Below, in pieces: positions 1 through 11,309 of a stretch of 64,000 bases of DNA. This DNA is from Arthrobotrys musiformis (Eukaryota; Ascomycota; Orbiliomycetes; Orbiliales; Orbiliaceae), in contig JAVHJL010000003.1 in NCBI GenBank assembly GCA_036971715.1, positions 4,092,001 to 4,156,000 of the forward strand, written 5' to 3'. The notes under the pieces were generated by a model. It did not search any database. It saw nothing but the letters and a program-made list of their open reading frames with translations, and was not told the origin of the DNA. Position 1 is the stretch's first letter. Each line of letters starts with the position of its first letter. Both the position numbers and the translations under genes were made by a program.

Positions 1-633
1 AGGCCGATTCAAAAGTACGTAAATATGTAGCCTATAAGCTAAGAATTGTATACAGAGATAAATATTTCACAAATTAGCAGGGATTCATTACAATACTCAA
101 AGGGAATATGGGGTCTCCTTATTTTAATTTACACGCATGCACAGTTATACTGGGCTTGTAAAGCAAACTGCGTGGCCCTTATCATAGTCCTTGCGCTTCA
201 TGGTCGTCTCGTGGGATGAGAGAAATCAAGCGAATGAAGTGTACATATAAGGATCACGACGATGGCGACATGGAGAATTTGCCTGGAGTCGAGCTCGCGA
301 GATAAATCAAATTCTGTTAAGATGATTGGCGCAACTCTCTCTGTTGTTCTGGCCCCGGGTTCTATTTTTTTTTCAGCGGTAAAGGAGAAGCGGCATAAAG
401 GCCGCCGCTGGCCGTCTAGGGGCGCAACCCCGCCATACAATCGACTCTTCAATGGCTTTACAAATATTAGTCAAGTCTGTGATGGAAATGTCGTCCTTGA
501 AGTGAACACCATATTCTTCGCCAAGCAGAGCCACAAGATTCGGAGTAGTCAGCTACCATAACCCCCAAAAATCAACAAGGTATGAGCCGAAGAAGCTTTA
601 ATTAAAGGGGGTATGGTTTACCGATAGCTGGTC
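1..633. other. gene-free stretch at left edge
   Basis: Open frames of 84-99 codons overlap here on both strands (198-561), but neither resembles a protein I know and neither shows convincing splice context. I see no gene in this stretch. Confidence 0.5.
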
Positions 634-945
634 CTAGGTGAAATCATGCGCCATGCCTGTAGACGGAATCCCAAGCTCCTCTCGTACACTAACCATACTT
701 GTTTTTACGGGTAGCTTTTTGCAACGGTCATATGCGAGTTCTTCCTCTGTTTTTGGAACCAAATGGGCCGAAGACGAGAACGTAGGACGGTCACTGTTGT
801 AATCGAGAGGAGGTTCGTTACGCTGGTCGTATTCGGATGCGGGGTTCGTTTCTCGCAATCCAGACAGAACTTCGACAGCACTCTCAAACGCCGCTTTTGA
901 GCTCTCGGCTGAGGCTGAAGCGTTTCTCGGATCTAGTTCAGGCAT
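634..945 (-). CDS. small hypothetical protein, 103 aa
   Basis: I do not recognise this protein. The frame opens with an ATG in a good fungal start context (CCACC before the ATG) and encodes 103 residues. The N-terminal third is rich in Ala, Ser and Glu (start MPELDPRNASASAESS) and the middle is polar and acidic. I see no signal peptide, membrane segment or cysteine pattern. The protein ends at a TAG just after MAHDFT. The coding-like composition stands out against the AT-rich surroundings, so a real small gene is plausible. It could also be the first exon of a longer gene, because the region downstream on the minus strand (198-452) is open in another frame. No function is proposed. Confidence 0.42.
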   Translation of the reverse strand: MPELDPRNASASAESSKAAFESAVEVLSGLRETNPASEYDQRNEPPLDYNSDRPTFSSSAHLVPKTEEELAYDRCKKLPVKTSMVSVREELGIPSTGMAHDFT

Positions 946-1362
946 GGTGGTAGCGAAGAGAGTGCAGTCTTAGTTAGTATGAAGGTTCTAACGCTTCTTG
1001 GCGATACGATATATCCGAGATCGTGCTGGGGCCGGTATACGCGGTCTCACATTTATTTGCGACAAAAGATTCACGTAGATATATCGATACGAAGTCGGTC
1101 GAAACAGTTTGTGTTGGTGGCGCCATGGCATGCAAATTCGAGAGTCGGATTAAAGACTTGTAAATGAACAATGGCTGGGCTGCTAGCTGGCCTAGGAACA
1201 TTACATTATTCCGCTGGCTGTTGGAACTCGAATCTTTGCATGTCCTCAAGATGACCGCTAATCAGTATTATCGCTATCATGGCCGCTATTGGAACCGTTA
1301 CGAAAAGTCTGGAATGATGGAGGGGTTGCTGCAAAATTGCGTTCGCCACCGACCACAGGAAG

Positions 1363-1379
1363 GGTTTACCTCGTAAACC
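1363..1379. repeat. 7-bp perfect inverted repeat, GTAAACC arms
   Basis: GGTTTAC and GTAAACC are separated by CTC. The right arm is the same TCGTAAACCA core found at several other places in the window, so this may be a head-to-head remnant of that dispersed element. Confidence 0.6.
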
Positions 1380-2987
1380 AAATATGATGCCGACTGCAGA
1401 TATCGATGGGAGAGCTCGTCTGTCCCCACGTAGTTCCAACACGAAATGTGAGGATGCCACACCCGAGAAACCCTATATCAACCTTTTCGCATCACTATTT
1501 AGTCTTATTCCCGGAGGTCACAAACCGGGACTTCATTCAATTTCTTGGCCATTTGGTAAAGTTCCCACGTCGCCAGCCGAAGCAACCTATAGCCTGGATC
1601 TTGTGACGCTTTCGCTCCCGTCAGTTGAGCAATTGAAATTGAGCATGCTAGCAATTGAGTCGTGATATATCGATATTGAATCCAAGGAGTTGTGTTGTTG
1701 CATCTGCGCTTGCCTTTGTTTCGGCGTGGTCTGGTTGCGTCGGGAGGGGATTTCAGCAGAATTCAGTCAAGGTGCTCGATGTCCGCCGATATGGTCGGAA
1801 TTATCGATAAGAAATGGTGGTATCAACTTGTAGGTCAACTAGCATTGAAGTTTGTGGGGCAATAGAGACCTTTGCGATATTCTACACTTTGGACTGTGCA
1901 TTGCTGATCCGCGCTGATAAACTCCTAATTGCCGAGTCATTTTCGCCTGGATTCGAGGCTAAGTCAGCTCATCCAATGGAATATCGAAACCGGAGGCACG
2001 CAATACATAACTATACGTGCTTGAATAGATGCCTAGTGGACCTAGCCATAGCTGAGATGGAGAAATAGGTTTTTATGTACATAGGCTCGTATCCAAGAGC
2101 CTAAACTAATCTTAACCTGGATGAATCTGACCGGGTTGTCGTCGACCAAGGTAGTACTTATCTTGTGAAACCCAGATCCTTGACCAAGCTAGGAGAGGTG
2201 CTAGCCTGTTTGGCTAAATCGCCCAGGGGGCCCTTCTTGACGACCCACTTTGTTCAGTAGACGTTCCGCAACGAAACGGAGATATATGGACACGGCTCAC
2301 TTAGCTACCCGCTCTCCTCTCGATCGTCGAGTGTATAAAGATGGCAGCTGTTTTCCTCCTACTTTGAATCCTGAATTGATATTTCTACCATCTAACCGAT
2401 TATCTAACCTCACAAAGAAGCAAAGATCTATACAAAGACGTAGATATTGATATCTTTATCATGCCACTCGAAGTAAGCTCTACTGACAAATATCTGCGTG
2501 GATGTCAATCCATTTTAAAGGTTACTAAGTTACTAATCGGCGTGGTTTATATTAGACTTTAATTACTGCTCCCAGCTATTCTCTGTACAGCAGCAAATAT
2601 TAATATCAAGTACTGACAGGGAATTCTTGTTCAATTTCGCAGGTTGGAAGGTGCCGATCAAGAGCTTGGGGATGTCCAAAGCTATGCGGTATTACCTCAT
2701 AACGCTTACTTGGGGGGAAATGATTCTGATCTATAATAGGATGGGGTCTACACGATCACAAAGTCGAACGATGATGGTGAAGTGATAGAAACAGTGGGAA
2801 ATGTTCCCGAAGCCCTGGTCGAGGAGTATGGCCTGGGCGAGGGAGGTTACAAAATGAGTTTCGGAGCCATCGGCAGCCGCTAAGTGCGAAACTACGGCAC
2901 GAGCTTACGAGCGGAATTAGGGTTTATATGAATATCAAGTATGAGTTTACATGACAACAGACGTCGAAGACATGGTAGCATTAAATT

Positions 2988-2999
2988 TGGTTTACGAGA
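2988..2999 (-). repeat. inverted copy of the TCTCGTAAACCA motif
   Basis: The plus strand reads TGGTTTACGAGA, the reverse complement of TCTCGTAAACCA. This is the only minus-strand copy noticed apart from the left arm of the palindrome at 1363-1379. Confidence 0.55.
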
Positions 3000-3735
3000 T
3001 AGCCGCAGGGTGTTCCTATGTAGGAAATAATAAGCTTTGCATATTCACGTTATTTGTTTTCCATTAGCGTCATGAGCTATTATTCGTTTGCAAGTCCATT
3101 GTTTCACTCGGTCTTTTGTTGCATGTTGTATAGTTCTAAATAAGTACGCACTATATACTGTTGTCGACCAGCCGCCTCGGTCGCTAATGTCAGTGCAGTT
3201 AAGCTATATGGCCTTCCTTGGCCTCTGCTCTGCATATATATACCTTATTCAATACTCCATTTTCTTGGAAAGGATAGCGAAGGGAGAGAGCCGCCCATAT
3301 CATGATATCATATGAACATTGTGTTTCCTATAGTAGGTGTTGGCGGGCCGGTTAGAGCGTCCCAGTCTCCGTGGGGGAGTCACCGAATCTCACTTCGACT
3401 CTATCGTTAGAAACGACTTGCTTACGCTACTACCGTATAACCCTCAACGAGGGCCCAAATATTCTATATCGTATTATATTATGTTGCTTTTTGGAGAACG
3501 GATTTCAACCGCCAACTTTGTGCTAGCATCGGAACTGAACTTTTTGTACATATAGAGCTATGACTTGGAGTAAGCGGAAGCATCTAGATCCCTGTAGATA
3601 GCTATACCTTTAGTGGATACTGCATACAGAAAGTTCTTTGTTGTACCCTATGAGAGGACAGAAGGTTTGGCCAACATTGAGATAATACCCGAATTATATT
3701 AGTCTAAACAAAAGTATTGGAATACGTTGCTTGTT

Positions 3736-3948
3736 CTATCCAAGAGATGTTCCAAGCCAAAAGCTTAAGAAATGCTGTGGCAAAATCCGCAGTTGAGGTG
3801 TCTGGTGCTGAGACAAGGCTGATCCTGGGCCGGTGCTAATTTCAGTGTTAGCGCTCGCTTCGATACCTTCAGTTCCGCAAGCAGTCTGACTGACTGGGTT
3901 TCTCGACGGATTCGAGGGGTAATCTCGCTCTATAGGGCTATCTGACAT
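3736..3948 (-). CDS. very small hypothetical ORF, 70 aa, doubtful
   Basis: An ATG-started frame (start MSDSPIERDYPSNPSRN) encodes a polar, Ser/Pro-rich peptide of 70 residues. It has no signal peptide or domain. It could be a first exon, a decayed gene fragment or chance. The flanking DNA on both sides is repeat-like. Confidence 0.2.
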   Translation of the reverse strand: MSDSPIERDYPSNPSRNPVSQTACGTEGIEASANTEISTGPGSALSQHQTPQLRILPQHFLSFWLGTSLG

Positions 3949-4348
3949 GATTTTGAGTATTCTATAATTATATTGTCGAATAACGGTCCGTATGGACAGT
4001 CGACGCCAGGTTCGAGCACGCGAAATTTGCAGAGATCAGCGAGCGATACATGTCTACTCGACACATACGGAGTTTCTCCATATGAGGTTCCTGGCACTAT
4101 ACTCTCTTTTCACCCACGGATTCGGCCCGTCCATCGTAAGTTTCAATATTTATAAATACCTGGTCTCGCGTAGCTAACTTGGGTGTAAGTATAGGCTAAC
4201 TCAAGGCCTACGACCTATACAACATATGCATCTAGGCGGTTGAAGTTCGTGCTCAGAGGTTCGAGACAGACGCTTATCGTAGCTATGATGGTGTGGCAAC
4301 TGCACTTACCTTTTGTGTGGCCCGACCAAGCGTTGGATTCGAGGCTAA

Positions 4349-4383
4349 CTGGTCTCGTAAACCAGACACAGCACGGGTTCCCA
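4349..4383 (+). repeat. dispersed repeat copy with CTGGTCTCGTAAACCAG core
   Basis: The core at 4349-4365 has 5-bp self-complementary ends (CTGGT/ACCAG). Similarity to the copy at 21906 continues for about 35 nt through CACAGCAC to a shared CCCA, and most differences are G/A or C/T transitions. Confidence 0.6.
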
Positions 4384-4462
4384 AGGCTAACCAAGCGTTG
4401 TTTAGTAAACTAGTGTTGCATTATTGAAAAAGGGTCGGACAACACAGACTAGATGTTTATAA

Positions 4463-4587
4463 GTTTATCACAACACAAATTATCAAGGTTTATCACCAGT
4501 CCCGTAACCAAACTGTGGGCACCAACACAGTTTATCACAACATTACGAGGTTTATCACAACACAATACCGATGTTTATCGCCAGTCC
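4463..4587 (+). repeat. decayed minisatellite, five GTTTATC(A/G)C units
   Basis: Units start at about 4463, 4488, 4530, 4550 and 4573. Three continue as GTTTATCACAACA and two as GTTTATC(A/G)CCAGTCC, so two unit types are interspersed at irregular spacing of 20-42 nt. Confidence 0.6.
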
Positions 4588-5528
4588 AATGTAGTACGAA
4601 AAGCACCCTCCTCGCAAGCGTATCTCTGGTCCCGGTACGAGAAACAAAGGTAAATGAAGGAGCGAGGTTTTAATATTCTAAGATCGCAATATCAATTCAA
4701 TTCAATACCTGTTACAAATACAAGATCATCTCGACAGCCTCTGCGGTTGCTTGAATTTTTGAGAATTCTTGAGGTCTATTTGTGGCTCGCGCCGGTCTAA
4801 CCCAGCTCTACCTTTTGCGCAAGGATGCCTCCATGAAGTTACGCCATCTCAGCGAACCTATCACTGTTGCATTGCCATTCCCTGGAGGCGTCGATGTGTG
4901 TAAACGATGGGATTGCACCGTCCTTGTTGGCAAGGCCCTCCATTTTCGGTAAGCGAAGGGTCGCGACATCCCCCGGGCCCTAGGCATAGAATCTTGTTCC
5001 AGGGGCGATCCGTGCGGAGGCTAGCTGTCTCGCCTGTGCCTCCCGGAGAAAATCTGGGGATATGGAATCGGTCGGCCAAGTCTGGACGGTCGGCTAAGTG
5101 ATTTGTGTTGTGTTGTGGAGAAACTAAACTACTTGCGAGCAGAAGAAAGAAGAAGGAGACTAAACCCGATACAAAACTATAACAAAGGCGCTCGAGTGGA
5201 AAGGTGTTGGTAGAAAGACCTAAGAAGGCCGGAAGACTCAAGATGAGAGAGTCGAGGCCATGGTAACGTAGGAGAGAGCGAGTGGTATGTCGACATGCGA
5301 CCGTGGTACAGGTTGTGTTGTGATGCGACCGGCGAAATTTGGGTTGAGAAGTGTGACAACGGGCGTGCTGTGAAACGGTACGGTACCAAGGTATTTCTAG
5401 TTAGCTGCAGTTACCTGATAGTTGGGGTCTTCTATTCTATGTTGCAAAATTTTATTAGACTCACGACAATTCCTCACGCTCGGTGCTCTGGTGTCACTTT
5501 TTACCTGCCGACCTCCCTCGCCTTAGCC
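4588..5528. other. no supportable gene; GC-richer patch at 4850-5100
   Basis: Frames on both strands overlap at 4861-5389, but the longest (minus strand) lacks an ATG. The patch near 4850-5100 is clearly more GC-rich than its flanks and could be a relic of a gene or element. Nothing in it is recognised. Confidence 0.4.
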
Positions 5529-6108
5529 TTAGGCCTCCAGTCTCGTAACCAATTTGGCCTCCGGCGCTTCTCTTCTGAGCAGCTTTAGCCTCTTCCATTT
5601 ACTCATAACCCACTGGCCGAGCCACATGAATAGCCACCCGCATTCGCCTGTTGATAGGAGAAAGTCTGTAGCTACAGAGACAATTTTAGGCTCTTCAGCC
5701 ATACCTTGGATTCCGGACCAAAATTCCTCGTATATCCTAGCGACCAGCCTGTGGGTGTGGTTTTGAAAGGTGTGGTCCAAGGTTAATTCATTTTCGAAGT
5801 GCTCGAAAACCTTTTCGCTATAGCTCTAAATTATGGACGATTACAGTGTCAATCTATCAAGATTTGCAAAAGAGACAGGGTGCGTAGAGAAGTTAGTCTA
5901 TTGAAGATTTGCAGCATACCTTTAAGTTTTTAATAACCTCCGCGATCTTGACAGACTCCCAACCATCGGTTTTCGACCGGTAATATTGGTTGTTGAATCG
6001 GCGTTCAAGGCTGCCTTGGGTAATTTTCTTAGGCTTTGTTATCCGGGGGGGCTCTTGGGTTTGGTCGCGCCTACTGCAGTTCCTTCGACTACGTGTGACT
6101 AAAGGCAT
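5529..6108 (-). CDS. hypothetical protein, two exons, 161 aa
   Basis: The exons are complement(5529..5825, 5920..6108). The 94-nt intron has donor GTATGC and acceptor TTTAG, and the phase-0 junction keeps both coding-like frames open. The start is the first ATG of the frame, at 6108. The N-terminus is strongly basic (MPLVTRSRRNCSRRDQ). Exon 2 is better conserved-looking, with aromatic-rich IYEEFWSGIQ and LFMWLGQWVMSKWKRL segments and a charged C-terminus. No signal peptide is evident. The Trp-rich stretch could be an amphipathic or membrane-associated helix. I do not recognise the family and give no function. An alternative acceptor (GATAG) lies nearer the donor but leads into a stop. Confidence 0.5.
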
Positions 6109-7679
6109 TTTGACAGGTGCCAATAAATGCCCCTATTCTATGAATGAAATAGGAGTCTAAACCAGAAAATAGGCGAGTATTTATCATTAGACCCCCTTTA
6201 GCCATTGAGTGCGCGGCTAGATGCTTTCCTTCTTTTTCGTTTACGTCCAGGAACTCATATGGGAGGGTGGGGGCCCGGAGACAGCTCTTAACTACTCTCG
6301 ATCTCTATCCAATCATTCTGGGACACGTCAGACGTCTAAACAGGTTTAAATTCTTGATGTACGTGCATGAGGGATTTTTGAGGGTGTGAAGGTAGTGTTA
6401 TCTTTTCAGGCCCTCAGAAAATATCTTGCACGCGGAGTTGCCCGTGCAGGCCCCGAGCGAAGCCCGTGCTAGTGTTTCGAGCAAACAAACTGACTTGACC
6501 TGGATGGTTAGATGCAGAGACAGCTGTCTTTGGCTGCACTAGCCCCTCTGCTGTCCAATAACAGGTGCAGTTGCTTTGTGGCGGCCAGATCTGATGAAGG
6601 ATCCATGGTGCGGATGCGAAGCTGATTGCGTAACAGCTAACTCCAGCCGTCGCCGACAACAACAACCTGATCACTTCGACGACCGTCCCAGGTTCGGCAA
6701 TTGTGATATCTCATTTTCCCTCCATTTCTGCACCTTTCTTTCTGCGAGTCTATCTGCATTCGGCAGACCTGATAGTCCTGTAAGTCCTCTTTCCCCTTGT
6801 ACGACCTTCGATTGATCAAGTGAGATACTTGGGCTGGACCCATCGCTATGTTGGATTCTCATGGAATCGTATGGAACCCCGCAAGCATGATTTCGATTTT
6901 TTTTCCCCCAACAGGTGTGGGAATTCCGGCCCACTGAACGCCAAAAAAAGCCGGGGCTGGGAAAGGTGAAAAAAAAAGATTCAATGACTATCCCTGGCAT
7001 TTTTGGCCGACTCCGTTCTCTCGCAGCGACTATGACGGGACCTCATTCAAGTGTCGCGTCGTCACGTCGACGACTTCCCCGCATCTCGACACGCTTTTTT
7101 TTCTGGGTTGGGTTGTTGTCGTTTGAGGCGGTCGGAGACCAGGCTGACCAGTTTCGAGAGTGAGAAACACGGGTATCTGGCCATCCCCCGCAATCTCGGT
7201 TTCTCTTTTCACGTTTTGCCTTCCTTTTACAGCTCAATGGTAATCTACGAGATCATGGCCAGGGTAGCCTGTATTTTCGTCAACGAATTCACAATACTAT
7301 GAGAAGGGACCCTCACAGCTGGAAACCGACAATCGAAAAGCCTTGACTTTTGTTCACGCATCTATTGGCGCTTTTGGAATTGTAAACCTCGGAACGACGT
7401 TGGTAATTACTCCTTTTTCTTCAATTTTTATTCTGGATCCAAATTCCTATCTATCTGTCTGAACCTGAACTGGAGTGCCTTATTTGTTTCTGTTGAGATT
7501 CATCCGACGAATTGAGATCTTCAATTATTTCCATCCACAGCCATAACTTGACAAGCCCGGACCTCAGCTACTCGACAAACTGGAAGACTAACCCCAATTC
7601 AAATATCCAAATTTCTACACCACTTTCTTTCTTTAGTACTCGGGCTATTTCCGAATTTTTGCAGTTTCTTTTAAGGGAC
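6109..7679. other. no confident gene; pyrimidine-rich stretch
   Basis: Between 6400 and 7500 the plus strand has many C/T tracts and an acceptor-like CCTTTTACAG just before an ATG at about 7238. This resembles a fungal promoter or leader. Several frames of 60-109 codons overlap on both strands, including a minus-strand one at 6414-6674 with a hydrophobic N-terminus, but none is convincing. Confidence 0.35.
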
Positions 7680-8100
7680 ATGGTTTGCAAAGCTCACCTA
7701 GCTGGGTGCACGTGCAGTCTCTTAGAACCCCAAACAGCCTTCACCGCTTACTTGAAGATTGGCAGGAAAAATCTGTATCACTTGTTCTTTTGCGAATGCA
7801 TGAACGCAAAGGTCAGGTATTCAGGATTTATCTAATTCATACAATGTAGCTATACCAATCAGCGGACAGCGGACGTTTGGGGACATGGCGAAACTAAACG
7901 GCACGCACATTTCTCATGGCTGCAACAAGGAGACTGGCAATTTTACGGTTTGTCAATCGTATGGGTGGATGTATTAATGAAAGCAGGTCGTTCCGCTGCG
8001 TGCGAGGACTCACACGCAAGGCTGCACTTGTAGCACCGTGCTGACCAAGATCTGCTGGACCGGACTAACGGAAGTTTGTGACTATCCATCAGCTCTATAG
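7680..8100 (+). CDS. possible small cysteine-rich protein, three exons
   Basis: A phase-consistent model joins 7680..7816, 7863..7947 and 7987..8100 into 111 residues starting MVCKAHLAGCTCS. The H-x-x-GCTCS motif appears near the N-terminus and again near the C-terminus (HTQGCTCS). A third His/Cys segment (HISHGC) lies between them. About ten cysteines are present. There is no clear signal peptide in this model, although an upstream exon could supply one. The introns would be 46 and 39 nt, the second shorter than usual for fungi, which weakens the model. I do not recognise the family. Treat it as tentative. Confidence 0.25.
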
Positions 8101-9630
8101 TACGTTACGGGTTGGGGTTTCTTTGGTATGTTCTCAAGGAGCTGTTGTAGGCGATTAAAGATTATTTCGCCATACCATCCCTATTCCGCTATCAAGGCTA
8201 ATGGGACAGTTGTGGTGTCGTCACCACAGTACAACCGCCAGGCTTGCGAAGTATTTCGTGAAACTGTTCTTTCAAAGGAGGCTTTTACCACCAGTCGAGA
8301 AATCGGCTCACAAACTTAGTGCGGGTTGGCAGACGTCTCACGACGATGCGAATTTCAGTCAAATTAATGAGTTGAGGTTCAAGGTCGCCGTTTGGAACAG
8401 CTGTCCAGTGGTACCAATATTGGTGAGCGACCCCGCTTCCCTTGGCAGCATTTCTCCCAACAATCAAAATATAGACAAAAAACCCCGAACTACATCTAAA
8501 AATTCGGAAAGATCCTTTTGACTTCCGGTATTAATATTAACCGTTTATTCTTTCTCCCTCCGAGAAGAAATAACTGAGTTTAGTGTGCTTGAATCGTTGT
8601 AAGTTATCCGCTTGCACTCTATCTTTTACATTTCATGAATTCATAGCAGCGGATTCCCCGTCCCTCGTCTCACGCTTCATTAAAACTATCGTATTTAGGT
8701 CTCTCTTGTCAGCCTGACATAACATTTCTCTGGTCTCCCTAGCCATCAATATATATGATATCCGTCTTTCAAAACGCTTAAGGTTGGGGATGTTGTTTCA
8801 ACGTTCTGGAATATCATTCACGAGGGCCTAGGGCATTAAACGGCGGCATGGCAGTCATGAGTACGGTGCCTTTTAGGCGGGTGTACTAATCCCATATAAT
8901 GTGGGTGTTGATGACTATCGATATCAGTTTATGAGTATGCCCGGTGATAACAGGGATAGAACGTCGGCCTTCTATCTAATATATGGTATTTAAGTCTAGC
9001 TGGCTAGAGAAGATAAGTTAAGCTCATGAAGTTATTTGATCATGTGGCTTCGTTACTACTAACATACTTATATGAAAAATAGGGGCAACAACGAGTGCGA
9101 GACTTCCACTGACGATCGATTATCACAAATTAGGTCAGGGCTCTTATCCACCCCACCAAATAGAAGTAAATTCTTTATCTCCTAGACCCATGGATGGTAC
9201 CGACGTTTGAACTCGGAGTGTTGGGGTATTCTGACCTGGATCTGGAGGGGGTTGCAACGCTCGAGTCCCAACATCGGGAATAGGGGATGTGTAAGGATAC
9301 GGCGGGTCCCCCCGAAAATATATCGACCGACTGCTTCTGGACGGTGCCGCTTTGTGTCTAGACGTCTATGGAGTGATTATCGTTACCAGGCAGACTGGGA
9401 CATCAGAGACCGAAAATAAGGTATTATAACCTAGCAGCCTGAGATACGCTACGGCTCTCGAGAATATCATCTTGAATCTTTAGTCCTATGAGACATATTC
9501 GCGAGCGTCCACAAATTTTTGCATCTTCAAAGGCCACAAGTCGGTCGCTCTTGCTTTCCGGCGTCGACCAAATCATCTCAAAATCTACAACATCGATATA
9601 GGACCCGGTACCTCTCAAATGTGGTACAAT

Positions 9631-9656
9631 GACCGACCGACGAACCGACCGACCGG
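9631..9656. repeat. (GACC)n short tetranucleotide array
   Basis: GACCGACCGAC is followed by an interrupted unit and then ACCGACCGACC. It is a simple sequence repeat. Confidence 0.7.
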
Positions 9657-10078
9657 ACTAGACGGATCCTTTCTGTCGGGAGATTGTTCAATCTTCTTCG
9701 TTTATCGGCAGGCCCTGCCGAAATAGAGGTGGAGCCTCACCACGATATAACGATAAGTGCTGTTTCTGGGTCATAATATGGGTCTGAATCTTCGGAATCA
9801 AGTCACAAATACGAATCTCGAGAGACTAACGGTCCAGGATCGGACGGGAAAAACGGCTATAGAGCCCTGTGCGCTAAGTGAGGGAGCGGTGAAATACAAT
9901 ATCATTACGTTGACATAGTCGACCTTAAGGTGGCGAGCGGACATGATAGATTGCGCAACTGGCAACATCGGCGATACAATACCTTGTGGAGTTACTATGC
10001 TGTTTCCGGATCTGAAATGTTTTACTATTATCGGACTTGGGCGTGTAATTGTTCTCGTACACAGCCACCTGGGGTTGG

Positions 10079-10103
10079 TTTTTTTTTTTTTTTTTTTTTT
10101 TTT
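10079..10103. repeat. poly(T) run, 25 nt
   Basis: An uninterrupted homopolymer of 25 T follows GGGGTTGG. On the minus strand it reads as poly(A), which could be the tail of an old retrotransposed sequence, but no recognisable element body adjoins it. Confidence 0.85.
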
Positions 10104-11309
10104 AAGAGGGCGGATTCTGGGAGACAGGCGTGAGAGGCGAGGTGACTCACAGATCTGGAGCAGCTTGGTTGGTGTTCATCGTCTTTCAGAATAAATCTTT
10201 CGGTCGCCCCTTATTTTAACTCTCGTTATCATTGTTTTGGAACTTTATTGCATCACGGTCGTCGTACTTTATACTATTTAACATCTTTCCCCATGATAGA
10301 CAAGCAGCGACCGTACTTATAATTGTAAAAACCCCATGACCCCTCCGTGCCTTTGGTCAGCTCTCGCTTGTGACACAACTTCGTACCTAACTTGCCGTCT
10401 AGTTAATGTATTAATCCGGGGCTATCATACGTAGCCGGTAAGAATGGTTTCCGGGTCGCATAGACCTCGGAACAAAGCTACCCGGTTGTTTGATATCCTT
10501 ATAGTTCGGCACGGAACTACAATGTTTTATACGTCTATAAGAATGGTGGTTACACTGCTTTTGGCCAATTTTCGGAGCGGTTCAGCTATCACTATAAGTC
10601 TAGACTTGCCCCAATAAATAACTCGAGCTTGGATGGCCAGTCACCGCCCAAAGCTACCCATAATGGTTACTCTAAGCTTATCAGTGTATTATCATAAATT
10701 ATGATGATTCGGCCGAAATATAGGAGATAAATTTCGTCTTTATTGGAAATCAAGGCGCTGAAAGTATTATTTTAGAGGTCTAGACACTGGCTCACGTCTG
10801 TTAGCCTTTAGTTCATGAGCTTTAAAGAGGCGTTGTGCTTGTAAAGTACAAGGAAGGTCCTTCGGACCTCGTAAACCCATTAATTTTCGACGCGCCGTGT
10901 TGAGCGAAACTGACGCGAATTCAGCTGACCCAAAAGCCCACTGGAAAAAGTCCTCGCAGGAAGAAAGGTAAATCCCTCCTTGTAGTCGGGCATATTGTGC
11001 AGAGACGTTGCGCTTACAAGCTATATGGTGCACCTCGTCTAGACCCCCTGTTATCAGATATCGTGATTCCCACACTATAAAAGATTCTTGACGTGTATAT
11101 CCATGGAGAAAGATGCCATTGAAGTTTGTGGAGGTGAATAGATCTAAATACAAAAAACTATACGGGCGAAGGATGGGACTTGGCCAACCGACGTCCGACC
11201 AGACTTGATTGCAAGATACCCTAGATTCAAACTAAAAAACAACAACCCCGCCCTGTGTGCCGTCAGGTTCCATTGGCGAAAAAACGATATCAAGCGTGTA
11301 AAACAAGAT

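Larger units (their letters stand above)
946..3735. other. gene-poor AT-rich stretch
   Basis: Only short frames broken by frequent stops are present. The stretch contains two copies of the TCGTAAACCA motif described separately (1363-1380 and 2988-2999, the latter inverted). A minus-strand frame at 1206-1460 has a hydrophobic stretch but is isolated. I see no supportable gene. Confidence 0.5.
8101..11309. other. gene-poor AT-rich stretch with simple repeats
   Basis: This stretch contains a GACC tetranucleotide run (9631-9656) and a run of 25 T (10079-10103). A 128-codon minus-strand frame at 10767-11153 has no ATG. No gene is supported. Confidence 0.5.

Noticed and set aside
4861..5241. Minus-strand ORF of 126 codons with a hydrophobic stretch
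   Set aside because: It has no ATG start and overlaps equally long frames on the other strand.
10767..11153. Minus-strand ORF of 128 codons
   Set aside because: It begins with TTG and has no usable ATG near its start. No splice site linking it to an upstream exon was found.
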